Part shown: in pieces, positions 27,425 through 36,717 of the stretch | Position numbering within the stretch: position 1 is the stretch's first letter | Layout: each line of letters opens with the position of its first letter | Position numbers and translations under genes: made by a program | Notes under the pieces: model-generated | What the model was told of the DNA's origin: nothing | Database searches by the model: none | What the model saw: only the letters and a program-made list of their open reading frames with translations | Assembly: GCF_022369515.1 (NCBI RefSeq) | Contig: NZ_CP059724.1 | Location: forward strand, 3,658,001-3,722,000 | From: Paenibacillus sp. 19GGS1-52 | Lineage (GTDB): Bacteria > Bacillota > Bacilli > Paenibacillales > Paenibacillaceae | Reading direction: 5' to 3' | DNA length: 64,000 bases

Positions 27425-27823
27425 TTATTGGTCTTCTTTCTCCCCTTTCTCCTGCACTGCCTTTTGCAGCCGTATATCGTCAATTCTGCTCTTGTAGGAT
27501 ATTCCCCACTTCTTCATATCAAGGATGATCTGCTTCAACGTCACTCCGAATTCAGTCAGCGAGTATTCCACTTTAGGGGGCACCTGTTTATAAACTTCGC
27601 GGTGAATAATGCCATCCCGTTCAAGCTGGCGGAGCTGCAAAGTAAGCATAAATTGCGTTATTCCCGGATAGAGCCGCCGGAATTCATTGAATCTCTTCGG
27701 GCCATCGATAAGATGAAACAGAATGATCGCTTTCCATTTGCCCCCGAGGACATCCAAAGTTGTTTCGACAGGACACACTTCCACTTTCGCTTCGAGCTTG
27801 TTTTTGCGATCTCCCATAGCCAT
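27425..27823 (-). CDS. HxlR-family transcriptional regulator
   Basis: 132 residues with a single winged-helix HxlR domain: CPVETTLDVLGGKWKAIILF, RFNEFRRLYPGITQFMLTLQ, LRQLERDGIIHREVY and PPKVEYSLTEFG. The conserved Cys of the redox-sensing subgroup (CPVE, residue 17) is present, as in YodB and HypR, which sense quinones and disulfide stress. It is divergent from a flavodoxin-fold quinone reductase, the usual target. Confidence 0.88.
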   Translation of the reverse strand: MAMGDRKNKLEAKVEVCPVETTLDVLGGKWKAIILFHLIDGPKRFNEFRRLYPGITQFMLTLQLRQLERDGIIHREVYKQVPPKVEYSLTEFGVTLKQIILDMKKWGISYKSRIDDIRLQKAVQEKGEKEDQ

Positions 27824-27833
27824 GACCCTCCAT

Positions 27834-27853
27834 TAGTATGATTTTTAATACTA
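27834..27853. promoter_or_regulatory. Putative HxlR operator
   Basis: TAGTAT and ATACTA arms spaced by 8 bp, in the divergent promoter region; resembles the TACT-n-AGTA operators of YodB-type regulators. Confidence 0.55.
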
Positions 27854-27960
27854 TATTATAAAATTATGCGTACTTCTCTAAATTCAATATATAGCATAAT
27901 ATAACACTCATACGCCACTTAATAAAGCGTCGTAAGCCAATACAAAGGGAGAGTGGAATC

Positions 27961-28749
27961 ATGTCAAAGAAGGTATTAATCGTTTATGCGCACCCCGAGC
28001 CCACTTCGTTAACTAGCCAGTTCGTTGAGACGACTGTGCAAACACTTCAGGAGCAAGGGCACGAAGTCATGTTGTCCGATCTGTACGGAATGGACTGGAA
28101 GGCCGTGTTCGATGAGCGCGACTTCCCGGATCGAGCCAATCTAGAACGATTATCCTTTATTAAAGAGTCAGCGCATGCCTATTCGACTGGCCGTCAAACG
28201 GCAGACGTCGCATTGGAGCAACAGAAGCTTCTTGCTGCCGACGCAGTGATCTTGCAGTTTCCTCTGTGGTGGTTCAGCATGCCGGCTATTCTCAAGGGTT
28301 GGGTAGAACGGGTATTCGCTTTTGGTTTCGCATATGGCTTTAAGGGCGAAGGGAATCGCTATCGCTACGGCGATGGCATTCTAAAGGGGAAGCGGGCTAT
28401 GCTGTCCGTTGCTGCCGGAGGGCCCGAGAAGGATTATTCTCCGCGAGGAATCAATGGACCGCTGGAACAATTGTTGTTCCCCATTACTCACGGCGTCCTT
28501 TACTACCCCGGAATGGATGTGTTGCCTACCCATGCCGTCTACGGAACAGATCGCATGACGGCAGCCGACATAGACGCGGCGATGGCAGCCTGGCGCTTGC
28601 GTCTCGAGCGCCTATTCGAGGAGGAGCCCATTCCGTTCCGACATCAGAACGGCGGGGATTATCCGGACAGCCATGTGCTTGCAAGCGACATCGCAATCGG
28701 ACGGACCGGCTTGACGGCTCACATTGCCGAAGACGCGGCGCCTCTATGA
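27961..28749 (+). CDS. NAD(P)H dehydrogenase (quinone), flavodoxin fold
   Basis: 262 residues. N-terminal KVLIVYAHPEPTSLTSQF is the FMN phosphate loop of the MdaB/KefF/NQO1 group; LQFPLWWFSMPAILKGWVER is the conserved active-site block, and VAAGGPEKDYSPRG follows. It catalyses two-electron reduction of quinones in the cytoplasm. GGGAGAG precedes the ATG. The C-terminus is longer than usual (ends HIAEDAAPL). Divergent HxlR gene implies induction by quinones or related electrophiles. Confidence 0.88.
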   Translation: MSKKVLIVYAHPEPTSLTSQFVETTVQTLQEQGHEVMLSDLYGMDWKAVFDERDFPDRANLERLSFIKESAHAYSTGRQTADVALEQQKLLAADAVILQFPLWWFSMPAILKGWVERVFAFGFAYGFKGEGNRYRYGDGILKGKRAMLSVAAGGPEKDYSPRGINGPLEQLLFPITHGVLYYPGMDVLPTHAVYGTDRMTAADIDAAMAAWRLRLERLFEEEPIPFRHQNGGDYPDSHVLASDIAIGRTGLTAHIAEDAAPL

Positions 28750-28818
28750 CTGGAAGTTGATGGGGAGAGAGTAATGGAACTCGCAGCCGGAAGGCAATGC
28801 CCAGAAGGGAGAGGATTA

Positions 28819-29091
28819 TTACTCAGTTGATTCCCCCGTATACTCACTTATAACGTTCCAGTCTGTATAGTAACCGTCCGGATAAGGAAAGGCCATATTC
28901 TCGAAGACATAATCTTTAAAAGTTTCATCGCCTGTAGAGTAGTCCATTTCATAAATCGTAAGAGAAGGAACCAGTTGTTCCTTCTCTTTATTGTCTTCGT
29001 AATAGAAATTAAGTCCGATAACCTTCTTCTGCTCAACCGCCGAGTATACTTTAGCATTTGTCCTTATTCCCAGTTTGTACAAAAGTCGCAT
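28819..29091 (-). CDS. Hypothetical protein, possibly truncated
   Basis: 90 codons; ATG at 29091 lacks a Shine-Dalgarno. The product (KVIGLNFYYEDNKEKEQLVP, YEMDYSTGDETFKDYVF) is acidic and beta-rich and looks like the C-terminal part of an exported protein. No family recognised. Confidence 0.35.
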   Translation of the reverse strand: MRLLYKLGIRTNAKVYSAVEQKKVIGLNFYYEDNKEKEQLVPSLTIYEMDYSTGDETFKDYVFENMAFPYPDGYYTDWNVISEYTGESTE

Positions 29092-29237
29092 TAAATAATT
29101 GAGGAACCGTTACACTCCCATAGTATTACAGTAAGGATCTAGCAATAAAAGATGTTAGATGGTAGAGGCTGGGCACGGTTCTAATGTCATAATCCCATAT
29201 GTTTCCATTTAACTACAACTATGGGCTGAATTATATG

Positions 29238-29356
29238 TATTGATTGCAGGTGTATTTGGCTATGCTGGCGGCACTGCCAAGGCGGACAGCAGCGCTGGCT
29301 ACTTTCATACCTCGGGGAACCGGATCGTAGATTCGGAGGGCAACATCAGCAAGTAA
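29238..29356 (+). pseudogene. N-terminal stub of a secreted GH5 cellulase-type gene
   Basis: The frame reads GVFGYAGGTAKADSSAGYFH then TSGNRIVDSEGNISK and stops. The GYxHTSGNxIVDxxG block is the known start of the mature GH5 catalytic domain in Paenibacillus/Bacillus endoglucanases, and the part before it looks like the end of a signal peptide. The rest of the enzyme is absent. Confidence 0.5.
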
Positions 29357-29520
29357 AGTTTCGATATATGTGTTTTTTGATTTTTTATTACTTCGATACA
29401 CTTATTTTGCTCATTTAGTACGAGATCTTTACTAGTTCATCATCATAGATACTCAAAATAATTAACCTCTTAATTAAAACGCTTTTGTATTTTTTTACAG
29501 TTTTCTCAGATGCATCAAAT

Positions 29521-29712
29521 TCAAAATGCGTATCTTTTCTTTCCCAGCCCAAACTTCCCAAAGGTTTGTTTTTCAGATTTGTAACCTCTATGCTTCAACC
29601 AAGGTTGTGCTTCATATCGAGCTTGCTCGTATGTCTTGACTTTACCGGTCCCACCAACAGCACAATTATGTACCCAAGCCCAAATTTGTGTCAAATGACC
29701 ATAATGTAAGGA
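29521..29712 (-). pseudogene. Unidentified coding relic
   Basis: A start-less frame reads LHYGHLTQIWAWVHNCAVGG, KTYEQARYEAQPWLKHRGYK and FGKFGLGKKRYAF before a stop. Trp/Lys-rich and protein-like; family unknown. Confidence 0.3.
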
Positions 29713-29754
29713 TTTTATGGATTTTTCATTGATACAAATGTTCCTACATAAAAA

Positions 29755-29782
29755 AGAAAAGCTTGATATAACAAGCTTTTCT
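29755..29782. terminator. Hairpin with a near copy at 63726
   Basis: AGAAAAGCTTG/CAAGCTTTTCT stem with A tract before it. The stem and the following TTATGCAGGTAAC recur, diverged, at 63726-63780. Confidence 0.6.
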
Positions 29783-29878
29783 CAAATAAGTTATGCAGGT
29801 AACCTCCCTTTCCATGCAGCAGATACAAGAAATTGTATTTCTCTTTGGGGTAGTATAACAATCATCTATTAATTCTAT

Positions 29879-31903
29879 TTACAGAATAATCTCTATTGGA
29901 CGGTTGTCAAATATTTCAAACGGTCCAGGTGTAACATTTTTTTCTGGGCGTAGCTTATGAAAGAAGTCGTGGTCGAAACGGTAAGAAGATCCATCTGGTT
30001 CCTCATAGTACATCTCGGCGTGATGGCTTCTGCCGAGAAGATCAGTGGTGACTACCGTAGGAGCTGTAGCACGTATTATTTCAGGGTTATGAACATGCAC
30101 TTGTACCTTGCAAGTAGCCGGATCGATTTCGATCTCGATCCCGTTGTTGACATAAACCTTTGCATTTGACTCATGGCTACTCGGCACTGCGCCTTTCAAA
30201 TACAGATTGCCCTGTATCGTAACGGGGAGTGCCATCTTATCGGGTTGAAATGGCTTTCCGGATTCCCTTATAGCCGCAATTTCTTCCTTGGTATAGTCCC
30301 ACCACCGCTTTTGAAGAGTATTCGGATAATCGTTGTAGCCGCCCAGTCCGACAGGATGAAGGTAACAGCAGGAGTTGTCTGGTACACCGTCCATCACTGC
30401 GGCATCGCCGTAATCCATATCTTCCCTTGGGGTTAGCGGGAGGTGTTCGAAAAAGGTCATAGGCAGTGGCTCTTTGCCCGGATCGTTATCACCTATAAAT
30501 AGGTTATTGTAATACCTGTCGTCGCCGCCCGTGATGTTGCTGTACCCGGCAACCGCTGTCTCATGAGGCATATGGTAGGGAGTATAGCGGGTATGCTCGG
30601 GGCGCACTACAAATCTGCCGGCAAACAGATTGTGAACAAACGCACCGCCTTGGGCCATATTGCGGAAATTCATAGGCGATAGGAACAGGTTATGATCCAC
30701 CATATATGGGCCGTGGCAGACTTCCACAAAGAGATCCTCGGATAGATTGTCATAAAATATATTTCGGCTGATGCGGGTGCCTTGTGCCTGCCAATCCAGC
30801 CAAAGTGCCCGGTAGCAGCTGTAGATGACATTCTCGCAAATCTGGGTATCCAGTGAGGCATGGAGTTTGATTCCCCCCACTTCTGCGCCGTGGAAGATCC
30901 GCTTGTGGTGAATATTATAAATGCGGTTCTGGTAGATCCGGCTAAAAGCAGCACCTAAATGTCCCACAATTCCAGCCTGTTCACAATCATGAATTACGTT
31001 GTTGCGGACAATATGGCTTCCGATATGATCCTTGTGCCAATCCTGGCGCAATGCACGGAAAATAACCTCCTGCTCCCGTTGCGTTCCGCCTTTGCTGCGA
31101 TTGTCCGAGTATTCGTTCAGTCCAGTAGTTGTTTCTTTGCCTAGGCTGATACCTGTACATTTAGACTCGCTTATCAGGTTATTCTCAATAATCCAGCCTT
31201 TACTCCAATGGGGACCTATAAGCCCTTCTTGCAAAGCTGTTGGCGGGGCCCACTGGGGGGATGCCTGCCGGAGAGTAAAGCCCCTGACGGTAATATAGTT
31301 GCGTCCGGTCTTCTCAGGCCAGAAGCAATAAGGGCGCACATTGATTTCCACATTCTCTTGGCGGGGGTCCTTGCCACCGAAGTTCGCCCATATGGTGGTG
31401 GTAGTTGAGCTTACTTCTGCGTACCATTGCATCAAAGAGTCCTCCGCATATTTGGCCTGCGGCCAAACCTGTGGATTGTGCAGTTTGTTAACGCTATCAC
31501 ATTCATATAGGGATTTTTCGTCAAGATATACATCCCCCAGATGCGGCTCGAACGCACCTTCAAACAACCAATCACCGTGCAATTTAGTCTGATAGGGGTT
31601 GCGGATGACAAACAGACTGTTTGGCACCTCCGCTCTCCAGACACCGTCCTGTTCGTCATTCCAGTCAGCCACAGGCTCAGCACCCGTGATAACTACTTCT
31701 CCATCCCCGGCAGACTGGTATACAATCCTTAGTTCCTTTGTTCCTCCATTGGCCGGGTTGATCCATTCCCTGTAAACACCGGCATGCACGGTTATGATAT
31801 CTCCCGGCTCCGCTATAGCCGCAGCGCGGGAAATAGCACGGAAAGGCTGGGCCTCCGTACCCGGCGCTTGATCGCTTCCTTGAATTGCAACATGATATTC
31901 CAC
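29879..31903 (-). CDS. GH120 beta-xylosidase
   Basis: 674 residues from the GTG at 31903 (AAGGTGG 7 nt upstream). The sequence follows Thermoanaerobacterium XylC, founder of GH120, throughout: YHVAIQGSDQAPGTEAQPF, GDIITVHAGVYREW, NYITVRGFTLRQASPQWAPP, GLIGPHWSKGWIIENNLI, AEVGGIKLHASLDTQI and ALWLDWQAQGTRISRNIF. The fold is a right-handed parallel beta-helix with a lectin-like part; the catalytic acids lie in the DWQAQGT/EVCHGPY area (family knowledge; exact residues not checked). It removes xylose from the non-reducing end of xylo-oligosaccharides. No signal peptide, so cytoplasmic. No transporter is beside it. Confidence 0.88.
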   Translation of the reverse strand: MEYHVAIQGSDQAPGTEAQPFRAISRAAAIAEPGDIITVHAGVYREWINPANGGTKELRIVYQSAGDGEVVITGAEPVADWNDEQDGVWRAEVPNSLFVIRNPYQTKLHGDWLFEGAFEPHLGDVYLDEKSLYECDSVNKLHNPQVWPQAKYAEDSLMQWYAEVSSTTTTIWANFGGKDPRQENVEINVRPYCFWPEKTGRNYITVRGFTLRQASPQWAPPTALQEGLIGPHWSKGWIIENNLISESKCTGISLGKETTTGLNEYSDNRSKGGTQREQEVIFRALRQDWHKDHIGSHIVRNNVIHDCEQAGIVGHLGAAFSRIYQNRIYNIHHKRIFHGAEVGGIKLHASLDTQICENVIYSCYRALWLDWQAQGTRISRNIFYDNLSEDLFVEVCHGPYMVDHNLFLSPMNFRNMAQGGAFVHNLFAGRFVVRPEHTRYTPYHMPHETAVAGYSNITGGDDRYYNNLFIGDNDPGKEPLPMTFFEHLPLTPREDMDYGDAAVMDGVPDNSCCYLHPVGLGGYNDYPNTLQKRWWDYTKEEIAAIRESGKPFQPDKMALPVTIQGNLYLKGAVPSSHESNAKVYVNNGIEIEIDPATCKVQVHVHNPEIIRATAPTVVTTDLLGRSHHAEMYYEEPDGSSYRFDHDFFHKLRPEKNVTPGPFEIFDNRPIEIIL

Positions 31904-31974
31904 TAGATAACCACCTTTTCCTTTTATGTCCACAATAATCATTTTAAGTTAACCTTAAATATGTATCTTATTTT

Positions 31975-32102
31975 CAGATACGGCTACTGCGTGCGGATTA
32001 ACTCCAGAGCGTCTTCCACGTTATCAACCGCAACGATCGATCTTTCAATCAATCATTTCAATCCCTTGCGGACAAATCATTCATCGTCGACAATACGGAT
32101 TC
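31975..32102 (-). pseudogene. Response-regulator (YesN-type) relic
   Basis: The frame GIRIVDDE-stop-FVRKGLK-stop-LIERS, then NVEDALELIRTQ-stop, is the start of a receiver domain of the YesN class, which controls sugar uptake and hydrolase genes, with three stop codons. It lies just upstream of the GH120 gene, so it may once have regulated it. Confidence 0.5.
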
Positions 32103-32269
32103 CATATATACCAACTCACTCTCCTTCCTGAAAATGATGGACAATCCCAATCATTTTAGATATAAGTTTGGTATATCAAGCACACCACTATAGTTTATTA
32201 TGCATCACTGAAGTAGCGCCATTGATATATACAGCACTTTTATTGATATATCCAAAGGGGAAGGAGACT

Positions 32270-32389
32270 ATGATGACATACCAACGGGAAGAAGATCGAA
32301 TCAAGATAATCGTACTGCTATCAGCGCGACCATCAATATCAACTGCATTATTTGCTTGTTCTGGAGAGCAGAAGAATCTGAGTTCTTAA
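32270..32389 (+). pseudogene. 5' stub of a sugar ABC solute-binding lipoprotein
   Basis: ATG at 32270 with AAGGAG upstream. The 39 codons look like a damaged lipoprotein signal peptide: KIIVLLSARPSISTALFACS then GEQKN, followed by a stop. The rest of the gene is missing. Confidence 0.45.
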
Positions 32390-32577
32390 CTACATGCTGC
32401 TATCTAGGCACACAAAAAAATCAACCCATTAAATGAGTTGATCAATAACCATTCATAATCCCTTGGAAAATCGATGGCTATACATGTTGGCGTGAATATC
32501 TTCGTCGTAGAAATTGCTCTTTTCTTTCTAATGCTGTTGTTCGTAATATTTGATGTTAGCAGCTCACAACCATACTG

Positions 32578-33285
32578 TCACCAGCTTTTTGATACATCAT
32601 TGCCTTTATTCTCAGTGTTGCTAAACTGTTTTTTGCTATAGTAGCTTAAATCGCAAGTATGGATGGCAGAATCATCCTTCAAGATCTCATAGTTGTATCT
32701 AGCACAATCTTCAAACGTTACAAGACTAACCTTTGTTCGATCTCTTTTCAATATTCCTTTCGAAGGACCATCCGAAATGATACTAGCACGATGTACAATC
32801 CAATCTATATCTTGCGCTTCTTCAACTAAATATTTAATTACTGCCTCATTGTCCTTATGCTGACCGAGAAGGCCGGCATATCTAGCAAAAATATTCTTTA
32901 TCATCCAAGTCACAATCGGGAGTCTTTCTTTATATCTACGCGTGAATCCTCCAGCTTGATAAAGGAAACGCTTTACGCCTTGTCGCCGCATAGCTGGGAT
33001 AAGCCTCTTAGTAAATGGAGTATTGACCAGTCCCTTATTTTGTTCTTGAGCGTTGCCAAGCATACAAATTACAAAATCGACTCCATGTAGCAATTCGTCC
33101 ATTTTTTCATAATCGGAGATGGAACCTTTGAATAGCTCTAAATTTGTACTTTCTATCTTTATTTTTTCTGGATTCCTAACCAAAGCTCGCACTTTATGAC
33201 CTTCTTTAAGCGCGATGGAAACAAAATGCTGGCCAGTTCGACCAGTTGCACCAAATACTAAAAATGTCGATTTTATTAATTCCAT
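32578..33285 (-). CDS. NAD(P)-binding atypical SDR (NmrA-like)
   Basis: 235 residues. The Rossmann motif FLVFGATGRTGQHFV is at the N-terminus, VDFVICMLGNAQE follows, and the RFLYQAGGF strand replaces the usual catalytic YxxxK, as in NmrA-type or flavin reductase-like atypical SDRs that act as redox sensors or reductases. Divergent from a broken MerR gene, with a MerR-type promoter between them. Confidence 0.8.
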   Translation of the reverse strand: MELIKSTFLVFGATGRTGQHFVSIALKEGHKVRALVRNPEKIKIESTNLELFKGSISDYEKMDELLHGVDFVICMLGNAQEQNKGLVNTPFTKRLIPAMRRQGVKRFLYQAGGFTRRYKERLPIVTWMIKNIFARYAGLLGQHKDNEAVIKYLVEEAQDIDWIVHRASIISDGPSKGILKRDRTKVSLVTFEDCARYNYEILKDDSAIHTCDLSYYSKKQFSNTENKGNDVSKSW

Positions 33286-33384
33286 TCACAAATCCTCCAA
33301 TGTGGTTTTAGTAATTTTTATTGTTGTTTCGCTAATTTCTACTCAGGCAACATAACCCTACTGTATAAACGAGAATACTAGCCT

Positions 33385-33425
33385 GATTTCACAATTAATA
33401 TTATTAATATAAAGTATGGAGTCAA
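33385..33425 (-). promoter_or_regulatory. MerR-type promoter
   Basis: On the minus strand TTGACT is followed, after a 19-bp spacer rather than 17, by TATTAAT. Long spacers mark MerR-controlled promoters. It reads toward the SDR gene. Confidence 0.45.
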
Positions 33426-33451
33426 CACCATAGCAAGGGGAGGATTTTAAA

Positions 33452-33655
33452 ATGGACGAAGAAGAAGTTTACAATACCACTCAACAAACGACCGAGTTAA
33501 CAGGATTATCAAAGGATACTTTGCGATATTACGAAAAAATAGGGGTACTCAAACATATAGTAAGGGACATTAACAACTACCGAAAGTATGCTAAAAGAGA
33601 TATTGATTGGCTTATTTTGGTGAAACACTTGCGGGCGATACGTATGTTCTTTTGA
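33452..33655 (+). pseudogene. Truncated MerR-family regulator
   Basis: Only the HTH domain remains: TTELTGLSKDTLRYYEKIGV, then NNYRKYAKRDIDWLILVKHL. Full-length MerR proteins have over 110 residues; here the frame stops after RAIRMFF at residue 67, losing the dimerisation helix and sensor part. A frameshift is likely. Good AGGGGAGG precedes the ATG. It faces away from the SDR gene it presumably regulated. Confidence 0.7.
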
Positions 33656-33719
33656 GACTACATTATTGTGTTAGGGGTAATCTTTGTATCACTATACATC
33701 TGCCGGTATCCGAAATCAA

Positions 33720-33751
33720 AAAAACCAGCCATTAGAAATGGCTGGTTTTTT
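33720..33751. terminator. Strong terminator
   Basis: AAAACCAGCCATT pairs with AATGGCTGGTTTT around a 3-nt loop, with A/T tracts on both sides. Confidence 0.85.
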
Positions 33752-33765
33752 GCAGTTCACATGAA

Positions 33766-35382
33766 TCAATATGGATAGTGCGTCCAATAACCCCGGCTGA
33801 AGGCGATCGAGTCGTCATAATCGATATATACGCCGGTGATCCAGCTGTTGCGCAGAATATCGGCCACATAATTATAGAGCGGCACAATGACCGCTTGGCT
33901 CATAAGCAACTGCTCCGCCTTGGCGTACAGGTGAACCCGCTTCGTGGAGTCGAAGGTCTGCTCCGCCTGTTTGACGTACTGGTCGTACGTCTTGTTCAAC
34001 CAGCCCGAATCGTTGTCGGCGCTGTCCGACCGAAAGTAATTCAGAAACGTGGCCGGATCATTGTAATCGGCGGACCAGCCTGCACGAGCAACTTGGAAAT
34101 TGCCGCTTTGCTGTTTGGCCAAGACGCTCTGCCAACTCTGCGTCTCGACGGTGGCGGTCACGCCCAGCTTTTCCTTCCATTGATTCACAAGCCTTTTCGC
34201 CATTACAGCATGAGTATCTCCCTCATTGACAATGATGGAGAACGCCGGCAGCTCGGTCAGACCCTCCTGTTGGAGCCCAGTTTTCAGCAGCGCCTTGGCC
34301 TTGCTCAAATTCGCATGATAGTAGGCGCTATCGCTGATCTCCGAACGGAACTGTCCCTTGGAGCCGAAGAGAGTCCAGGGCACGAAGCCGTATGCGGGCA
34401 TGAGCATCGGCATATCGTTTCGTTCCACAGCCAAGGCTAGCGCTTTTCGGATATTGAGGTTGCTGAAGGGCTTCTGCTTCAGATTGAACTGATAATAGTA
34501 GGTGGACGCATAAGGAGCGTAAATAAAGCAGCTCTCCAGCACCATATCCACGTATTTGAAATCAATCGTCACATTGCCGCCGCCGACCCAATCCACCTCT
34601 CCATTGACGAAAGCAGCTGTAGCATTCTCTGAATCCGGGCCTGGTGTCAGCAGATCGACCTCGCTCAGACGGATGGACGCAGCATCGTAATAGTAAGAAT
34701 TTTTGCTCAGCGTGATGGCCAGGATACTCCGGGATTGCAATTGAAAAGGCCCATTGGAAATGCTCGCAACCTGTTGTGCGGACGTTGAGCCTGCAGCCGC
34801 CTTGACCGCAGCCTGCGAAACCGGGTAGTAGATCGGCTCAGCCAAGAGTGACGGGAAATAGGCATATTTGCCCTTCAGCGTAACCTGTAGGGTGGTGTCG
34901 TTAACTGCCTTTACCCCTACCTTGGCAAAATCCTTCTGCTTGCCGGCATGATAGCTCTCCGCCCCGGCAATGTAATACATTTTGAACAAATTTCCCGGCT
35001 CATGCCCCGGAGTAAGCGCCCTTTTCCAGGCATAGACAAAATCGGAGGCTATCAGCTTCTTACCGTTGCTCCACTTGGCATTCGTCCGCAGCTTGAACGT
35101 GTACGTCATACCATCTGCTCCGACCTTCCAAGACTGGGCTGCGCCGGGAACTGGCTTTCCGTTCTTGTCCAGCCGAACCAGTCCCTCATACAGCCCTTTG
35201 ATGATGGTGGCCGCATCCTTATCTCCACTGGCGATATCCATCGGGTCCAGCCGGATCGGCAATTCTTCCATTCCGATTCGCAGCACCTGCTTCTCTGCCG
35301 CCGCCGCCGCAGTGCCATCCTTGGGCACCGACCCCACCACCGCCAGCAGAACAACGAACATGGCAATCCAAACTTTCTTCAT
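33766..35382 (-). CDS. OppA-type peptide-binding protein without a lipobox
   Basis: 538 residues, SBP_bac_5 family. Typical marks: ELPIRLDPMDIASGDKDAAT near the start, GAAQSWKVGADGMTYTFKLR, ASDFVYAWKRALTPG, and FSNLNIRKALALAVER. The N-terminus is a signal sequence (KKVWIAMFVVLLAVVGS) but the lipobox Cys expected in Gram-positive OppA proteins is missing, so the product may be secreted freely or not be anchored. No permease or ATPase gene is adjacent. Likely binds oligopeptides outside the cell. Confidence 0.82.
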   Translation of the reverse strand: MKKVWIAMFVVLLAVVGSVPKDGTAAAAAEKQVLRIGMEELPIRLDPMDIASGDKDAATIIKGLYEGLVRLDKNGKPVPGAAQSWKVGADGMTYTFKLRTNAKWSNGKKLIASDFVYAWKRALTPGHEPGNLFKMYYIAGAESYHAGKQKDFAKVGVKAVNDTTLQVTLKGKYAYFPSLLAEPIYYPVSQAAVKAAAGSTSAQQVASISNGPFQLQSRSILAITLSKNSYYYDAASIRLSEVDLLTPGPDSENATAAFVNGEVDWVGGGNVTIDFKYVDMVLESCFIYAPYASTYYYQFNLKQKPFSNLNIRKALALAVERNDMPMLMPAYGFVPWTLFGSKGQFRSEISDSAYYHANLSKAKALLKTGLQQEGLTELPAFSIIVNEGDTHAVMAKRLVNQWKEKLGVTATVETQSWQSVLAKQQSGNFQVARAGWSADYNDPATFLNYFRSDSADNDSGWLNKTYDQYVKQAEQTFDSTKRVHLYAKAEQLLMSQAVIVPLYNYVADILRNSWITGVYIDYDDSIAFSRGYWTHYPY

Positions 35383-35458
35383 CCAAACTTCCCCTTAAAT
35401 ATGTATTATTCGTATCCCTTCCATCTTAACATAAACGGTAATATTTACCTTGTGAGAA

Positions 35459-35542
35459 TTACCAAAACTTTCCGCCCGACGCTTCAATGCGCTGAGCGTT
35501 GACCCAACCGAACTCCGGCATGTACATGGGCACGCCGAGTGA
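35459..35542 (-). pseudogene. C-terminal tail of an SDR oxidoreductase
   Basis: The frame LGVPMYMPEFGWVNAQRIEA then SGGKFW and a stop is the typical last strand of classical SDRs (GxVNxQxIxxSGG). About 27 codons only; nothing else of the gene is near. Confidence 0.4.
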
Positions 35543-35727
35543 TTTTCACATGGTTCTCTGTTGCTCTAGACACTTGAATTCGAAACATCCTTAAACCTTC
35601 TATCTCATAATGAAAGTCTATCCGATTCTTACTTGTATGGCCTTGAGTCAATAGTAAAAATGCTAGAGTAATTGTATGATTGATTTATACTGAAGACTAT
35701 CACCTATTACTTGCAAGGAGGCCATTC

Positions 35728-36609
35728 ATGGACATCCCCAGAGGCACCTACGGTTTTAGATTCGCTGAAGAAAAGGAGTTGCAATTGTGCGTGTTATTTG
35801 CGGTCGGTTATGATTCCATCACCGATCCCTCATACCGCTGGGACGGTCTGGATCGCAATGACGGCCCTCTTCTGTTGTTCCAATATACCATCTCCGGCGA
35901 AGGCGTGTTTGAGTCTGGGAACCGGACTCACCGACTTACAGCCGGACAGGCTTTCCTCGCTGAAATTCCCGGACCTCACCGCTATTACTACCACCCGGAA
36001 TCACAAGAACCTTGGGAATTTCTATTCTTGCTGTTCCGGCCCAACCTGATTCTACCCCATTGGCGCAAATTCCTGCGTGAAGCGGGGGAAGTTCCCCATT
36101 TGCCCGCAGACTGTGCGCCAGTTCGGCTGTCACGGATGATTGTGGTCGATGCGGGAGCAGGCAGAATCTCCGACCCGCTGATTGCGTCGTCTTGCGTCTA
36201 TCAGTTCGTGACCGAACTGGCCAGAATGCAGGTAACCAGTCTGCAGGACAGGGACAACTGGTCGGAAAACATAAGGCGCTCAGCCGAATTTATAGAAAAC
36301 AACTATTCACGGATGATCAGTATCGACCAGCTTTCCGAACATGTCTCCCTCTCCAAATACCATCTGATTCGCCGGTTTTCGTCCAGCACGGGCCTGACAC
36401 CCGGTGCTTATCTGACCCGCGTGCGCACTGAGAAGGCTATGGAACTGCTTCGGGGAACCGCCCTTAGCATTGAGACTATCGCCGAACGGGTTGGATATTC
36501 CAGCGGGAGTTATTTCATTAAGGCGTTCCGCAGTTTGACCGGGCTTACACCGGGTGAATTCCGCAGTGGAGGCGAAAGCCTTACTTACCGTAGGTTGTTC
36601 TTCGATTAA
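35728..36609 (+). CDS. AraC-family regulator, likely of the GH27 gene
   Basis: 293 residues from the ATG at 35728 (AAGGAGG 6 nt upstream; the frame is open to 35680). N-terminal cupin-like sensor with a GPHRYYYHPE metal-binding-like turn, C-terminal two-HTH AraC domain: SIDQLSEHVSLSKYHLIRRF and SIETIAERVGYSSGSYFIKA, ending FRSLTGLTPGEFR. It is followed on the same strand by the alpha-galactosidase gene, which it probably activates in response to a galactoside. Confidence 0.85.
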   Translation: MDIPRGTYGFRFAEEKELQLCVLFAVGYDSITDPSYRWDGLDRNDGPLLLFQYTISGEGVFESGNRTHRLTAGQAFLAEIPGPHRYYYHPESQEPWEFLFLLFRPNLILPHWRKFLREAGEVPHLPADCAPVRLSRMIVVDAGAGRISDPLIASSCVYQFVTELARMQVTSLQDRDNWSENIRRSAEFIENNYSRMISIDQLSEHVSLSKYHLIRRFSSSTGLTPGAYLTRVRTEKAMELLRGTALSIETIAERVGYSSGSYFIKAFRSLTGLTPGEFRSGGESLTYRRLFFD

Positions 36610-36717
36610 CCGCAATATTATGCTATCCGCCTTGTAAGATTACTGTAGATATTGCTAAACTCCTTTATTATGATGAACATGACAAGAGCAATAATACAAC
36701 AATAAAGGAGCCTTACA

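Larger units (their letters stand above)
29092..29878. other. Relic-rich intergenic region
   Basis: Holds the GH5 stub at 29238-29356, the minus-strand relic at 29521-29712 and the terminator at 29755-29782; nothing intact. Confidence 0.4.
31904..32577. other. Relic-rich intergenic region
   Basis: Contains the response-regulator relic at 31975-32102 and the lipoprotein stub at 32270-32389, plus a hairpin TCAACCCATT/ATGAGTTGA at 32421-32441. Confidence 0.4.

Noticed and set aside
33778-34440. 220-codon plus-strand frame opposite the OppA-like gene
   Set aside because: A mirror frame in G+C-rich coding DNA; the minus-strand protein is clearly the real one.
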